Source: an uncultured Gammaproteobacteria bacterium (GTDB lineage: Bacteria; Pseudomonadota; Gammaproteobacteria; UBA9214). From it: a DNA stretch of 24,087 nucleotides. The notes beneath the pieces are model-generated. The model was not told the DNA's origin and did no database searches. It saw nothing but the letters and a program-made list of their open reading frames with translations. The stretch's first letter is position 1. Every line of letters starts with the position of its first letter. Below, piece by piece: positions 1 to 8,326 of the stretch. Made by a program: the position numbers and the translations under genes. The stretch spans positions 1 through 24,087 of the forward strand of contig CAJQOV010000099.1 of assembly GCA_905480065.1 (NCBI GenBank). Reading direction: 5' to 3'.

Positions 1-1237
1 ACTCAAACTGCTCGCGCGCCTCGCGCAGCGGCAAATCGTAGGGCAGGGCAGGTCCCGGCTTTCCTTCAGCGCCCGCTTGCTGCTGGGCGCTGATAGCATG
101 GTCTATCTCATCCACTCCGATTTCATCTCCGCTCCCCAGGATCAGCAACCGCTGCACCAGGTTCTTCAGCTCGCGAATATTCCCCGGCCAGTTATAACTG
201 CGCAAGCGGTTCTGCGCCGCAACACTGAAATGACGGTATGGCAGGTGCTCGTTGCTGACCATGTAGTCGATATAAAAGTTCAGCAGGTCGTGCACGTCGT
301 CTTCGTGCTCGCGCAAGGGAGGAATCCGCAGCGGCAAGACATTGAGCTGGTAGAACAGGTCTTCACGGAACCGCCCTGCGGCCACCTCTTGCTCAAGGTT
401 CTTGTGCGTGGTTGCAATCATGCGCATATCGACATCAACATTGCCGTTACCGCCGATGCGCCTGAAAGTATGCGTTTGCAGCACACTCAGCAGACGTGCC
501 TGTGTTTGCAGGTCCATGTCGGCGACATCACCGATACACAGTGTTCCTCCGTTGGCCTGCTCAAGACGCCCGTAGCTTACTGCCTCACCCTCTTCATGGC
601 CGAACAGCTCCTCGGCAGAGTTGTGCTCGGATATCGAACCCACCGCGATTTCCACGAACGGGCCGTTACGGCGCGGGCTCTGGTCATGAATGTAGCGTGC
701 GAACGTGCGCATGCCGGACCCGGACTCGCCACTGATCAGTACGCTGCTGTTGTGCTGCGCGATCTTGCGCGCCTGGCTGCGCAGCTGGTTCATGATCACG
801 GTCCGGCCAATCGGCTCGACGACCGGTTGGGCATACACACGCAGATCGGTATTTTCCCGCTGCAGGCGATCGCTCTCGAACGCCCGCTCAACCGTGATCA
901 GCAATTTCGCCAGCGAGATCGGCTTCTCTATGAAATCGTATGCCCCCAGCCGGGTGGCTTCGACTGCAGTCTCGACAGTCCCATGGCCTGACATCATGAC
1001 CACCGGACAGGGCAGGTCACCGCTTTCCGACCATTCGCGCAACAGCGAAATACCGTCGATGTCTTCCATCCAGATATCCAGCAGAATCAGATCGGGTCGC
1101 CGTGCGAGGCGCGCCTTGCGTGCCGCCTCACCATTTTCGGCAGTCGTCACCGAGTAGCCTTCATCCTCAAGAATGTCACGCACCAGGCTACGGATATCCG
1201 GTTCGTCATCTACTACAAGAATGTGTCGACCTGCCAT
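1..1237 (-). CDS. NtrX-like sigma-54-family response regulator with degenerate AAA+ core (3' end off the window)
   Basis: Partial gene: 412 codons are present and the C-terminal Fis-type DNA-binding domain is expected beyond the left edge. Residues 1-120 are a receiver domain with acidic pocket D10/D11, phospho-acceptor D54 in LILLDIWM, and K105 in FIEKP. Residues about 145-385 align with the AAA+ domain of bacterial enhancer-binding proteins (ELFGHE, FREDLFY, NWPGNIRELKNLVQRLLIL). The ATPase signatures are damaged: Walker A reads GESGSGMRT with Met176 where Lys is expected, the GAFTGA loop after ELFGHE (residue 217 on) is absent, Walker B reads GGTLCIGDV (G236-D237 instead of Asp-Glu), and the second arginine finger is Q297 (R291 is kept). 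It lies 80 bp after the ntrY-like kinase, its likely partner. The ATG at 1237 follows a GGAAC-like ribosome site. I infer a phosphorylation-controlled DNA-binding protein that does not hydrolyse ATP. Family assignment is firm; the regulon is unknown. Confidence 0.88.
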   Translation of the reverse strand, partial: MAGRHILVVDDEPDIRSLVRDILEDEGYSVTTAENGEAARKARLARRPDLILLDIWMEDIDGISLLREWSESGDLPCPVVMMSGHGTVETAVEATRLGAYDFIEKPISLAKLLITVERAFESDRLQRENTDLRVYAQPVVEPIGRTVIMNQLRSQARKIAQHNSSVLISGESGSGMRTFARYIHDQSPRRNGPFVEIAVGSISEHNSAEELFGHEEGEAVSYGRLEQANGGTLCIGDVADMDLQTQARLLSVLQTHTFRRIGGNGNVDVDMRMIATTHKNLEQEVAAGRFREDLFYQLNVLPLRIPPLREHEDDVHDLLNFYIDYMVSNEHLPYRHFSVAAQNRLRSYNWPGNIRELKNLVQRLLILGSGDEIGVDEIDHAISAQQQAGAEGKPGPALPYDLPLREAREQFE

Positions 1238-1317
1238 ACACGCTGTTCCGTAACGGTTTGTGCGTCTTTATGTCTGTTACCGGAGGCGCCTGATACGGCA
1301 CCGTTCCGGGAATGCGA

Positions 1318-3579
1318 TTATAGCCCACTCTCGCTGGCTGGTACTGAACTGTTCGCAACGCCCGGCACGCGCAAGGGCCGCCCCGCTGACTGTAACAGCC
1401 GAATTACCACCTGCGCGCCACCGGATGCGAGCGTGTCGGCACTGATGGTACCCGCGTGCTCCTCAACAATCTTCTTCACAATAGCCAGGCCGAGCCCGCT
1501 ACCCCTGGGCTTGGTGGAGACATAGGGCTCAAACAGGTTTTCCATGATGTCGTGTGAAAAACCGGGGCCGTTATCTGTAATGGTCATTACAACCTGTTCC
1601 TGACCGGAGATATTTTCGTTACGGGTCGCAACACAGATACGCACAGGGACGGTTTCTCTGCAGGCTTCCAGCGAGTTCTTCAACAGGTTGTGCAGCAGCT
1701 GGCGCAGGCGCCCGGGATCGCCATCAATCACGGGGTTGTCCGCATCCAGTTGCTCGACCAGTTCCACCGAGGCGTCAGTACTGCGATACAGGTCCAGCAC
1801 CTCCTGGATCAGATGATGCAAATTCATCGGTTCCAGGTTGATTTGCGGAATGCGCGCATACTCGCTGAAGGCATTGACCATTTTCTTCATCGCCTCAACC
1901 TGGTTGACGATGGTACGCGTCGAACGATCGAGGATTTCCGCATCTTCCGGCGCCATGCTGTCCAGGTATCGACGGCGCAGGCGTTCCGCCGAGAGCTGGA
2001 TCGGCGTCAACGGATTCTTGATTTCATGCGCCAGCCGGCGCGCCACCTCACCCCAGGCTGCATTGCGCTGCGCCTGCAGCAACGCTGTTATATCATCGAT
2101 CACGATTACCATGCCGGCGCCACGCCGGCCGGAAGCCTGTAGCTGTGCGCCACGGCAAATCAGCACCTGTCGCCCATGCTCGCCAAACAACGAAACTTCC
2201 TCTTGCCATGACTGGCTGCCGTTACTGCGATGCCGTGCGACTGCATCGATAAACGGTTCCAGGCTGCTATGCTCCTCGGCAACCACAGCGATATCCTTGC
2301 CAAGGTACTCCTTGATATCGATACCCAGGCACTCGGTTGCAGTTCGATTCACCGCCCGAATAACGCCATCCATTCCAATGCTGATTACACCGGATGACAG
2401 CGTGGCCAGCACCGCCTCCAGATAAGCACGCTGTCCCTCGATGAGTCGCTGGCCACGATTTGCCTGCTCACGTGACTTGGCCAGCCGGCGCGTCATGTCA
2501 TTGAACGAGCGCACGAGAAAGCCAAGCTCATCGTCACTGGCCACTGACAGGCGCTTGCTGTAATCACCGGCGGCTACTGCATGGGTGGCCTCGGCCAGGT
2601 CGCGCACCGGTGCCACCAGGCGCCGCGCCGAATGGAATGCCGCCCAGATTGCTGCCAGCAGGCTCAGTACCAGCACGATGGACAGGGTCAGGGTGTAACT
2701 GAACTTGAGCGGTGTGCGCAGGTAGGCGAGCTCGCGGTAATGGGTGAAGGCTTCCTGCACGCTTTCTGCCAGTGTGCTGAAACGCTCGGAAACCTCGTAC
2801 AGCGCCTGCAATGTATAGACTTCGCCGTCGGCGCGCGAGGACAGTACCGGCACCAGTGCACGAGCAAACAAACCGGCATCGCCGACCGGGTCCAGGCCGA
2901 TGTAGTGCTGGCGATTCTGTAACAGCAGCAGGATTTCGCTCGGCGGCTGGGTGGGCATCAACTTGGAAAGCTCTGCGCTGCTGGAGGCAATTATGCGCCC
3001 GTCACTGCCGAGCAAGGTCAGCTCGGCAGCGCCACTGCGCACACGCAGGTCATACAGCGTCAGGGTAATGGTTGCCGGCTCGGCATCCGACACTTCGTCG
3101 GCCATGCGCACAGTCAACTGCAGCACATCGCGCAGCCGCACGTCGAGCGCCACGCGACTCAACTCCAGCGCGTCATCCAGGCCCTGTTCAATGCGAACGT
3201 CGAACCAGCTGTCTATGCCGCGCTGGAGAAACTGAAGTGAAAAATAATAGACCACCGAAACCGGCACCACTGACAGGATCACGAACATGATGACCAGTCG
3301 ACTGGTCATCCGTGCGCCAGCCACCTTGAGACGCTGTTGCCGAATCAGCCGGATGATATTCGCGACAACCAGGGCACCGAGCACGATCAGCCCGATCCCG
3401 TTCACGATCAGCAAACCGGAATACAGTTCGCCAAAGCGCTCGGAATTGTGGGTGGCATCACTCATAAACGAGAGCGATACGAGCAGCAGGGCAAACAGCC
3501 CCAGCATCGGCAGCATGCCAAACCCGATACGTTTTACCGGTCGAGCGGCCATGCGTACCAATCGCTGCTCATATCCCAT
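1318..3579 (-). CDS. NtrY-like membrane sensor histidine kinase
   Basis: A 753-residue sensor kinase. In order: two N-terminal membrane segments (about residues 20-40 and 55-77), a third near 93-113 followed by an extracytoplasmic sensor region, a further membrane segment about 295-317, a HAMP linker (RRLVAPVRDLAEATHAVAAGDY), a PAS domain (about 385-500), a HisKA domain with the phospho-acceptor His518 in RRLAHEIKNPLTP, and a HATPase domain with the N box (LHNLLKNSLEA), G1 (TDNGPGF) and G2 (GSGLGLAIVKKI). This is the NtrY layout. The gene overlaps the end of the DUF4390 gene by 46 bp if the first ATG is used; an ATG at 3552 is an alternative, and neither has a good ribosome site. The ntrX-like regulator follows at 80 bp, the usual ntrY-ntrX order. 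In other bacteria the pair responds to nitrogen, redox or envelope signals; the signal here cannot be read from sequence. Confidence 0.92.
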   Translation of the reverse strand: MGYEQRLVRMAARPVKRIGFGMLPMLGLFALLLVSLSFMSDATHNSERFGELYSGLLIVNGIGLIVLGALVVANIIRLIRQQRLKVAGARMTSRLVIMFVILSVVPVSVVYYFSLQFLQRGIDSWFDVRIEQGLDDALELSRVALDVRLRDVLQLTVRMADEVSDAEPATITLTLYDLRVRSGAAELTLLGSDGRIIASSSAELSKLMPTQPPSEILLLLQNRQHYIGLDPVGDAGLFARALVPVLSSRADGEVYTLQALYEVSERFSTLAESVQEAFTHYRELAYLRTPLKFSYTLTLSIVLVLSLLAAIWAAFHSARRLVAPVRDLAEATHAVAAGDYSKRLSVASDDELGFLVRSFNDMTRRLAKSREQANRGQRLIEGQRAYLEAVLATLSSGVISIGMDGVIRAVNRTATECLGIDIKEYLGKDIAVVAEEHSSLEPFIDAVARHRSNGSQSWQEEVSLFGEHGRQVLICRGAQLQASGRRGAGMVIVIDDITALLQAQRNAAWGEVARRLAHEIKNPLTPIQLSAERLRRRYLDSMAPEDAEILDRSTRTIVNQVEAMKKMVNAFSEYARIPQINLEPMNLHHLIQEVLDLYRSTDASVELVEQLDADNPVIDGDPGRLRQLLHNLLKNSLEACRETVPVRICVATRNENISGQEQVVMTITDNGPGFSHDIMENLFEPYVSTKPRGSGLGLAIVKKIVEEHAGTISADTLASGGAQVVIRLLQSAGRPLRVPGVANSSVPASESGL

Positions 3580-4145
3580 CCGGAGGACACATAAGCGAGC
3601 AGCCGTACCGGCGTGGGTAATGCCTCGATGTCGAGATTGCCCCGCAGGCGGATGGAATAATTACGATCCGGCTCCAGTGGCACACTGGTAAATAGCAGTT
3701 TTTCGATACTTCCCGCCGCTATCAGCGCGTCATCCAGACGGCTGTAGTTTCCCTGGCTGACGGAGGTAACGTCCTTGACCAGGTAGCTGCGAGTAAGGGC
3801 GTGATACTCCAGCTCGCGAACCAGCACATGCTCGGCCTCGACCACATCCCACAACCACCTGTGTTTCTTGACCAGCTGTATCTGCAACTCGAAGGTAAGT
3901 GGTACGCCGTTATCCAGCGCCTCGCGTGCACCGGAGCTAAGCCGGATGGCAAAATTCGCATCCAGCAGGCGCACGTCCCCGCGGGCCCAGGTGTGTATAT
4001 CAACAACCTTCAAATCGCCCGCTTCGTCGGCCTGCAGCGCAGCCGCCTGCAGCAAAGACAGCACCGCAAACAGCCAGCACCAGTGAGCAAGCCTGCCCGA
4101 CGTGCGGGCATACGGATTTTTGCCTAGACGGTTTTGTGTAGACAT
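3534..4145 (-). CDS. DUF4390 family secreted protein
   Basis: A 203-residue protein with an N-terminal signal sequence: a basic start (RLGKNPYARTSGR), a hydrophobic core (CWLFAVLSLLQAAA) and a likely cleavage near LQA/DEAG. The mature part is about 165 residues, predicted mostly beta, with no cysteine pattern or catalytic motif that I recognise. Length, signal peptide and the position between rsmB and an ntrY-type kinase match the DUF4390 family, which has no established function. The start overlaps the rsmB stop by 22 bp and the end overlaps the kinase start by 46 bp, so the three genes are probably translationally coupled. Because it is exported and sits next to a kinase with an extracytoplasmic sensor region, a role in signal input to the kinase is plausible, but this is inference. 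Family call fairly sure; function unknown. Confidence 0.78.
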   Translation of the reverse strand: MSTQNRLGKNPYARTSGRLAHWCWLFAVLSLLQAAALQADEAGDLKVVDIHTWARGDVRLLDANFAIRLSSGAREALDNGVPLTFELQIQLVKKHRWLWDVVEAEHVLVRELEYHALTRSYLVKDVTSVSQGNYSRLDDALIAAGSIEKLLFTSVPLEPDRNYSIRLRGNLDIEALPTPVRLLAYVSSGWDMSSDWYAWPLDR

Positions 4146-5428
4146 GCGTAGTAAAATCCGTCCATCCCGTTTTCACCCGGCAGTATTTGACTGCCGACCC
4201 CAGCGACCTTCACACGGCCTGCAAGCATCGGACGCTCAATGGCGTCCGCCTGGTAGCCGAGAAAGTCCGCAACCTGGTTACTGTTTTCCGTTTTCAGCAC
4301 CGAACATGTGGAATATAGCAGCATACCGCCTGGCGACAGCAAGGGCCACATGGCTTTTAGCAGTTCCGCCTGGCGTTGCGCCAGTGCAGCGATGTCTGCC
4401 GCTCGACGCAACAACTTGATATCAGGATGCCGGCGTATCACACCGGTCCCGGTACACGGCGCATCCAGCAGGATGCGATCGAAGCGCTGCCCGTCCCACC
4501 ACTGACCGGGCTGGCCGGCATCGGCAACCAGCAGGCCGGCATGCAAGCCGAGCCGATCCAGGTTTTCCTGCACCCGCACCAGGCGCTGCGCGTCAATATC
4601 AAGCGCCGTCAAAGCGATTTCCGGCTCGCGCTCCAGCAGGTGCGCCGTCTTGCCGCCGGGCGCGGCGCAGGCATCCAGCACACGCATGCCGGGCCGTACA
4701 TCGAGCAATTCCGCAGCCAGCTGCGCTGCACCGTCCTGTACCGACACATCACCGGCAAAAAATCCCGGCAGTCGGGCAACGGCCATGGGTGTGGCCAGGC
4801 GAATACCCTGGTCAGTTCCCGGAATCGGCATTGCCTCGATTGCCAGTGACTGCAACAGGTCGAGATACTCGGCACGCGTGATGCGGCGACGATTGACCCG
4901 CAGGCTGAATGGTGGACGCATGTTGTTGGCCAGCAGGATCTGCCGGTACTGATCCGGCCAGTCCGAGCGTAGCTGTTCGATTAGCCAGCGCGGATGGGAA
5001 AACCCGGCAACTTCGTCGGACGCGACCGCGTTTTCCAGTTCTTCACGGCGGCGCTGGAACCCGCGCAGTACCGCATTCGCCAGCCCGCTGGCCCAGTCCT
5101 TGCGCAAGGTGCGTACCGCCTGCACCGTCTCATGCACGGCAACACGCTCGGGCACCGCGAGCTGGTCCAGCTGGTACAGGCCAACCAGCAGCAGACAGTG
5201 CAAATCCGCGTCTCGTGGCTTGAAGGGTTTACGCAGCAACTGCCCGAGAATCGCATCGAGCCGGTAATACCAGCGCACCGTGCCATAAACCAGCTCCTGC
5301 AGCAGCGCGGCATCACGTTCATCCGCGCACTCGCTTTGTGCCACCGGCAGCACATCGGACAGCGAGCGACCGGCATCATGCACCCGAACCAGCACCTGCG
5401 CTGCCAGCGCGCGCGGATCAGCCGCCAT
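4124..5428 (-). CDS. rsmB: 16S rRNA (cytosine(967)-C(5))-methyltransferase RsmB
   Basis: A 434-residue cytoplasmic enzyme that uses S-adenosylmethionine to methylate C5 of C967 in 16S rRNA. Residues 1-140 form the NusB-like RNA-binding domain (ALAAQVLVRVHDAGRSL, ELVYGTVRWYYRLD). The Rossmann methyltransferase domain follows, with the SAM motif VLDACAAPGGKTAHL and both family cysteines: Cys325 in DAPCTGTG and catalytic Cys375 in YSTCSVL, the same numbers as in Escherichia coli RsmB. I use the ATG at 5428 because GGAAG stands 7 bp before it; a TTG at 5452, overlapping the fmt stop codon as TTGA, would add 8 residues. It follows fmt directly, as in most gammaproteobacteria. Nothing in it looks damaged. 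Confidence 0.96.
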   Translation of the reverse strand: MAADPRALAAQVLVRVHDAGRSLSDVLPVAQSECADERDAALLQELVYGTVRWYYRLDAILGQLLRKPFKPRDADLHCLLLVGLYQLDQLAVPERVAVHETVQAVRTLRKDWASGLANAVLRGFQRRREELENAVASDEVAGFSHPRWLIEQLRSDWPDQYRQILLANNMRPPFSLRVNRRRITRAEYLDLLQSLAIEAMPIPGTDQGIRLATPMAVARLPGFFAGDVSVQDGAAQLAAELLDVRPGMRVLDACAAPGGKTAHLLEREPEIALTALDIDAQRLVRVQENLDRLGLHAGLLVADAGQPGQWWDGQRFDRILLDAPCTGTGVIRRHPDIKLLRRAADIAALAQRQAELLKAMWPLLSPGGMLLYSTCSVLKTENSNQVADFLGYQADAIERPMLAGRVKVAGVGSQILPGENGMDGFYYACLHKTV

Positions 5429-5448
5429 GCGCGAGCTTCCGGGGTTGT

Positions 5449-6381
5449 TCAAGCGGGGCCAAGCCGTTCGCCTTCGATGTCATGTGCATTGATGAAATCC
5501 GCCACCGCCATCGGTCGGCCACCGGGCAATTGCAGCTGCAGCAGTCGCAAAACCCCGGCACCACAAGCGACATCGATGCCTTCACGCGTGGCCGACAACA
5601 CGGTTCCGGGGGGCATATCGACGCCACCATCCAGCGCATGCGCCGCCCATACGCGCAACTGCCTGCCCTGGTAGCGGGTTTCGGCCACCGGCCAGGCATT
5701 GAAGGCACGCACCTTGCGCGCCAGCAGCTGTGCGTCACAACGCCAGTCAAGCTGCGCCTCGACCTTGTCCAGCTTGCGTGCATAGGTTGCCAACGCCTCA
5801 TCCTGGACCGCTGGCGACAGGTTTTGCTGCAATAGGTCATCGAGATTGTCACCCAGCAGTTGCGCGCCAAGCTGTGCCAGGCGGTCATGCAACAGGCTGC
5901 CGGTGTCCGCCCCTGCAATCGCGGTACGCGCGCAGGCCAGCACCGGACCGGTGTCCAGGCCGACCTCCATCTGCATCAGGCACACACCGGTCTCGCTGTC
6001 TCCGGCCAGTATCGCGCGTTGTATCGGCGCCGCGCCACGCCAGCGCGGCAGCAGGGAAGCATGGATATTGATACAGCCGAGACGCGGAATCGCGAGTATC
6101 TCGGCGGGCAGTATCAGGCCGTAGGCCACGACTATCATCAGCTCCGGCTGCAACCCGGCCAGCTCGGCACAGGCCGCTGCGGTTTTCAGGGTAACCGGCT
6201 GACAAACCCGAAGACCATGCTGCAGGGCGAGCTGCTTGACCGGGCTTGATGAAGTATGGCGCCCGCGCCCAGCCGGGCGATCCGGCTGCGTGTATACCGC
6301 AACCAGGTCACAGCCGCGGTTAATCAGGGTCTTTAATGGAGGAACCGCAAAATCAGGGGTGCCGGCGAATACGATTCTCAT
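5449..6381 (-). CDS. fmt: Methionyl-tRNA formyltransferase
   Basis: A 310-residue enzyme that transfers a formyl group from 10-formyl-tetrahydrofolate to Met-tRNA(fMet), needed for translation initiation. The N-terminal Rossmann-type domain starts MRIVFAGTPDFAVPP. The catalytic triad is visible: Asn105 and His107 in INIHASLLPRWRG and Asp143 in GLDTGPVL. The variable loop GRGRH of the tRNA-binding surface is present near residues 38-42. The C-terminal OB-like domain covers about 205-310. The reading frame is open 26 codons further upstream, but that stretch is glycine/proline-rich and unlike the family, so the ATG at 6381 is chosen. It follows def by about 88 bp, and its stop codon abuts rsmB. 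Confidence 0.96.
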   Translation of the reverse strand: MRIVFAGTPDFAVPPLKTLINRGCDLVAVYTQPDRPAGRGRHTSSSPVKQLALQHGLRVCQPVTLKTAAACAELAGLQPELMIVVAYGLILPAEILAIPRLGCINIHASLLPRWRGAAPIQRAILAGDSETGVCLMQMEVGLDTGPVLACARTAIAGADTGSLLHDRLAQLGAQLLGDNLDDLLQQNLSPAVQDEALATYARKLDKVEAQLDWRCDAQLLARKVRAFNAWPVAETRYQGRQLRVWAAHALDGGVDMPPGTVLSATREGIDVACGAGVLRLLQLQLPGGRPMAVADFINAHDIEGERLGPA

Positions 6382-6469
6382 GGCCCGGCCCGGCCCGCCG
6401 CCCGACATTGACGGCTTACGGGTACCGCGGGTGGCCGGCAAGGGCCCCAGACCGGCCACATCCGGCGGT

Positions 6470-7009
6470 TCAAATTACCCGCTTGCCGAAGTCTGCATCC
6501 GGCTCGTCCTGCCCCTGGCGCTGTTCCTTTTCCAGTTTTTTGCGAATTCGGGTGCGTTTTAGCTGGGACAGGTAGTCCACAAACAATTTGCCATCCAGGT
6601 GATCTATCTCATGCTGGATGCACACCGCCAGCAATCCATCCGCATTCATGGTAAAGGGTTGTCCGGTACGATCCAGTGCACGAATGTGCACCCGTTCGGC
6701 ACGTTGTACCCGTTCGTAGACCCCCGGCACCGAGAGACAGCCTTCCTCCATTTCCTCGATTCCGTCCAGATTCAGGAGTTCCGGGTTAATCAGGCATAAA
6801 GGCTGGTTCTTTTCTTCCGATATATCGATGACGACGACGCGTTTATCGACATTGACCTGGGTGGCAGCAAGACCGATACCGGGTGCTGCATACATGGTTT
6901 CGAGCATATCATCGGCCAGTTGACGAATAGCGTCGTCGACATGCTTGACCGGCTTAGCCACGGTGCGCAGGCGCGGGTCAGGGAAGTGCAGAATATTGAG
7001 GGTAGTCAT
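6470..7009 (-). CDS. def: Peptide deformylase
   Basis: A 179-residue Fe(II)/Zn metallohydrolase that removes the formyl group from nascent proteins. All three family motifs are intact: GIGLAATQ (residues 44-51), EGCLS (89-93, metal ligand Cys91) and QHEIDHLDG (132-140, ligands His133 and His137, catalytic Glu134). The C-terminal tail after residue 150 is basic then acidic (RTRIRKKLEKEQRQGQDEP), usual for the type I enzyme. The frame is open 48 codons upstream, but family proteins start near MTTLNILHFPDPRLR, so the ATG at 7009 is used; its ribosome site is weak. It is the first gene of the leftward unit and is divergent from the LysM gene. Confidence 0.96.
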   Translation of the reverse strand: MTTLNILHFPDPRLRTVAKPVKHVDDAIRQLADDMLETMYAAPGIGLAATQVNVDKRVVVIDISEEKNQPLCLINPELLNLDGIEEMEEGCLSVPGVYERVQRAERVHIRALDRTGQPFTMNADGLLAVCIQHEIDHLDGKLFVDYLSQLKRTRIRKKLEKEQRQGQDEPDADFGKRVI

Positions 7010-7214
7010 GTGATTGCCGTCACGATTCAGGAGATATGTATCCAATATACTGAATGAAAAGTGCGCCTGTGGCAATTCTCGGGAACCGACAAAAGGTTTT
7101 GTTCCATGTGGAATTTCAGCTAGACTCACGGCGGATTTGCTACCGCCTGTCAACAGTTTGCGCTGGTACCGGATACCGGATTAACCCATTGTAACTCGAC
7201 ACCAAGGGATGCTT
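7010..7214. promoter_or_regulatory. Divergent intergenic region between def and the LysM gene, with a short inverted repeat
   Basis: About 205 bp separate two divergent units. It holds an A+T-richer core and a perfect short inverted repeat, TTCCA-TG-TGGAA, at 7102-7113, which could be an operator. For the rightward unit, TTGTTC (7099-7104) and TAGACT (7121-7126) with a 16-bp spacer form a weak sigma-70-like pair that overlaps this repeat. For the leftward unit only a TATATT (7049-7044 on the minus strand) is visible, with no well-spaced -35 box. These elements are read by eye. Confidence 0.35.
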
Positions 7215-8243
7215 ATGTCAATCAAGAAATTGCTCACCACGGTCTGCGCTGCCCTGCTGACCGGCTCGCTGATCGCAGCAGATGTGGTGCTCAACCCGAG
7301 CCACCCGGAAAGCTACCTAGTCGTCAAGGGAGACACCCTGTGGGATATTTCCGCCCGGTTCCTGCGCGATCCATGGCTGTGGCCCGAGGTCTGGTACGTC
7401 AACCCGCAGGTAGCCAACCCGCACCTGATCTACCCGGGCGATACGCTGAACCTGGTTTATGTCGACGGCAAACCGCAGATACGTCGCGCGAGCGACGGCA
7501 CCGTCCGCCTGTCGCCACAAGTACGCACCGAAAGCCTGGATAATGCCATACCGACCATACCCATGGACGCGATCAAGCAATTCCTGACGCGTGCGATTGT
7601 CGTGGAGAAGGGTGAACTCGACGACGCCCCTTACGTTGTCCAGAGTGCCGATGAACACGTGGTTACCGGCGCCGGCGACCGGGTCTATGTGCGCGGCATC
7701 GAGAACCGGGATTTTGCCGTGTACGATATTTTCGAACCCCGCGGCCCGTACATCGACCCGGATACCGACGAGGTGCTGGGCTATGAAGCCCTCTATGTCG
7801 GCACCGGTCCGGTCCAGAGTTACGGCGACCCGGCCACGCTGAAACTGCTCTCGACCTCACGCGAGGTGCGTGTTGGTGACCGGCTGCGTCCGGCCGACCG
7901 CAGCGAGGTCATGAACCACTTCCAGCCGCATGCCGTTCCTTCCGGAACAGAAGGGCACATTATCTCGGTAATAGACGGGGTATCAGAAATCGGTCAGTTC
8001 AACGTGGTCGCACTGGATCTTGGCGAACGCGACGGCATGGAAGTCGGGCACGTCATGCGCGTCTTTCAGCGCGGCGATGTGATACGCGATACCGTCAGCG
8101 GCAAGTCTGGCGACAAGGTCAAGCTGCCCGATGAGGACGCCGGCATCGTGATGGTCTTCAAGACCTTCGAGAAGGTCAGCTACGGCCTGATCATGTCTGC
8201 CACGCGGGCGATTCACATCAATGACTTTGTGCGCAGCCCCTGA
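7215..8243 (+). CDS. LysM-domain exported protein
   Basis: A 342-residue protein with a Sec signal peptide (SIKKLLTTVCAALLTGSLIAA, cleavage near IAA/DVV) followed at once by a LysM peptidoglycan-binding domain: SYLVVKGDTLWDISARFL, then NPHLIYPGDTLNLVYV (about residues 34-82). The remaining 260 residues are a beta-rich extension (repeated segments such as GDRVYVRGI, VGDRLRP, EVGHVMRVF) without a catalytic motif I know. The start at 7215 is preferred over the ATG two codons earlier because AAGGG (7204-7208) is then 6 bp away instead of touching the start codon. LysM proteins at this place, just before dprA and divergent from def, are widespread in gammaproteobacteria; the biochemical role is not established. 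It probably acts in the periplasm on or at peptidoglycan. Confidence 0.88.
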   Translation: MSIKKLLTTVCAALLTGSLIAADVVLNPSHPESYLVVKGDTLWDISARFLRDPWLWPEVWYVNPQVANPHLIYPGDTLNLVYVDGKPQIRRASDGTVRLSPQVRTESLDNAIPTIPMDAIKQFLTRAIVVEKGELDDAPYVVQSADEHVVTGAGDRVYVRGIENRDFAVYDIFEPRGPYIDPDTDEVLGYEALYVGTGPVQSYGDPATLKLLSTSREVRVGDRLRPADRSEVMNHFQPHAVPSGTEGHIISVIDGVSEIGQFNVVALDLGERDGMEVGHVMRVFQRGDVIRDTVSGKSGDKVKLPDEDAGIVMVFKTFEKVSYGLIMSATRAIHINDFVRSP

Positions 8244-8326
8244 CCTGCGGTAAGACCCGGCAGCGGCCGACAGCGGTCAAACACTGACCAACTGCCAGCC
8301 GCCGCTGGGTTATAGTTGCCGCTGAC

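Noticed and set aside
77..991. 304-codon plus-strand open frame at the left end
   Set aside because: It is antisense to the response regulator, whose receiver and AAA+ motifs are unmistakable on the minus strand; it has no ribosome site or family likeness.
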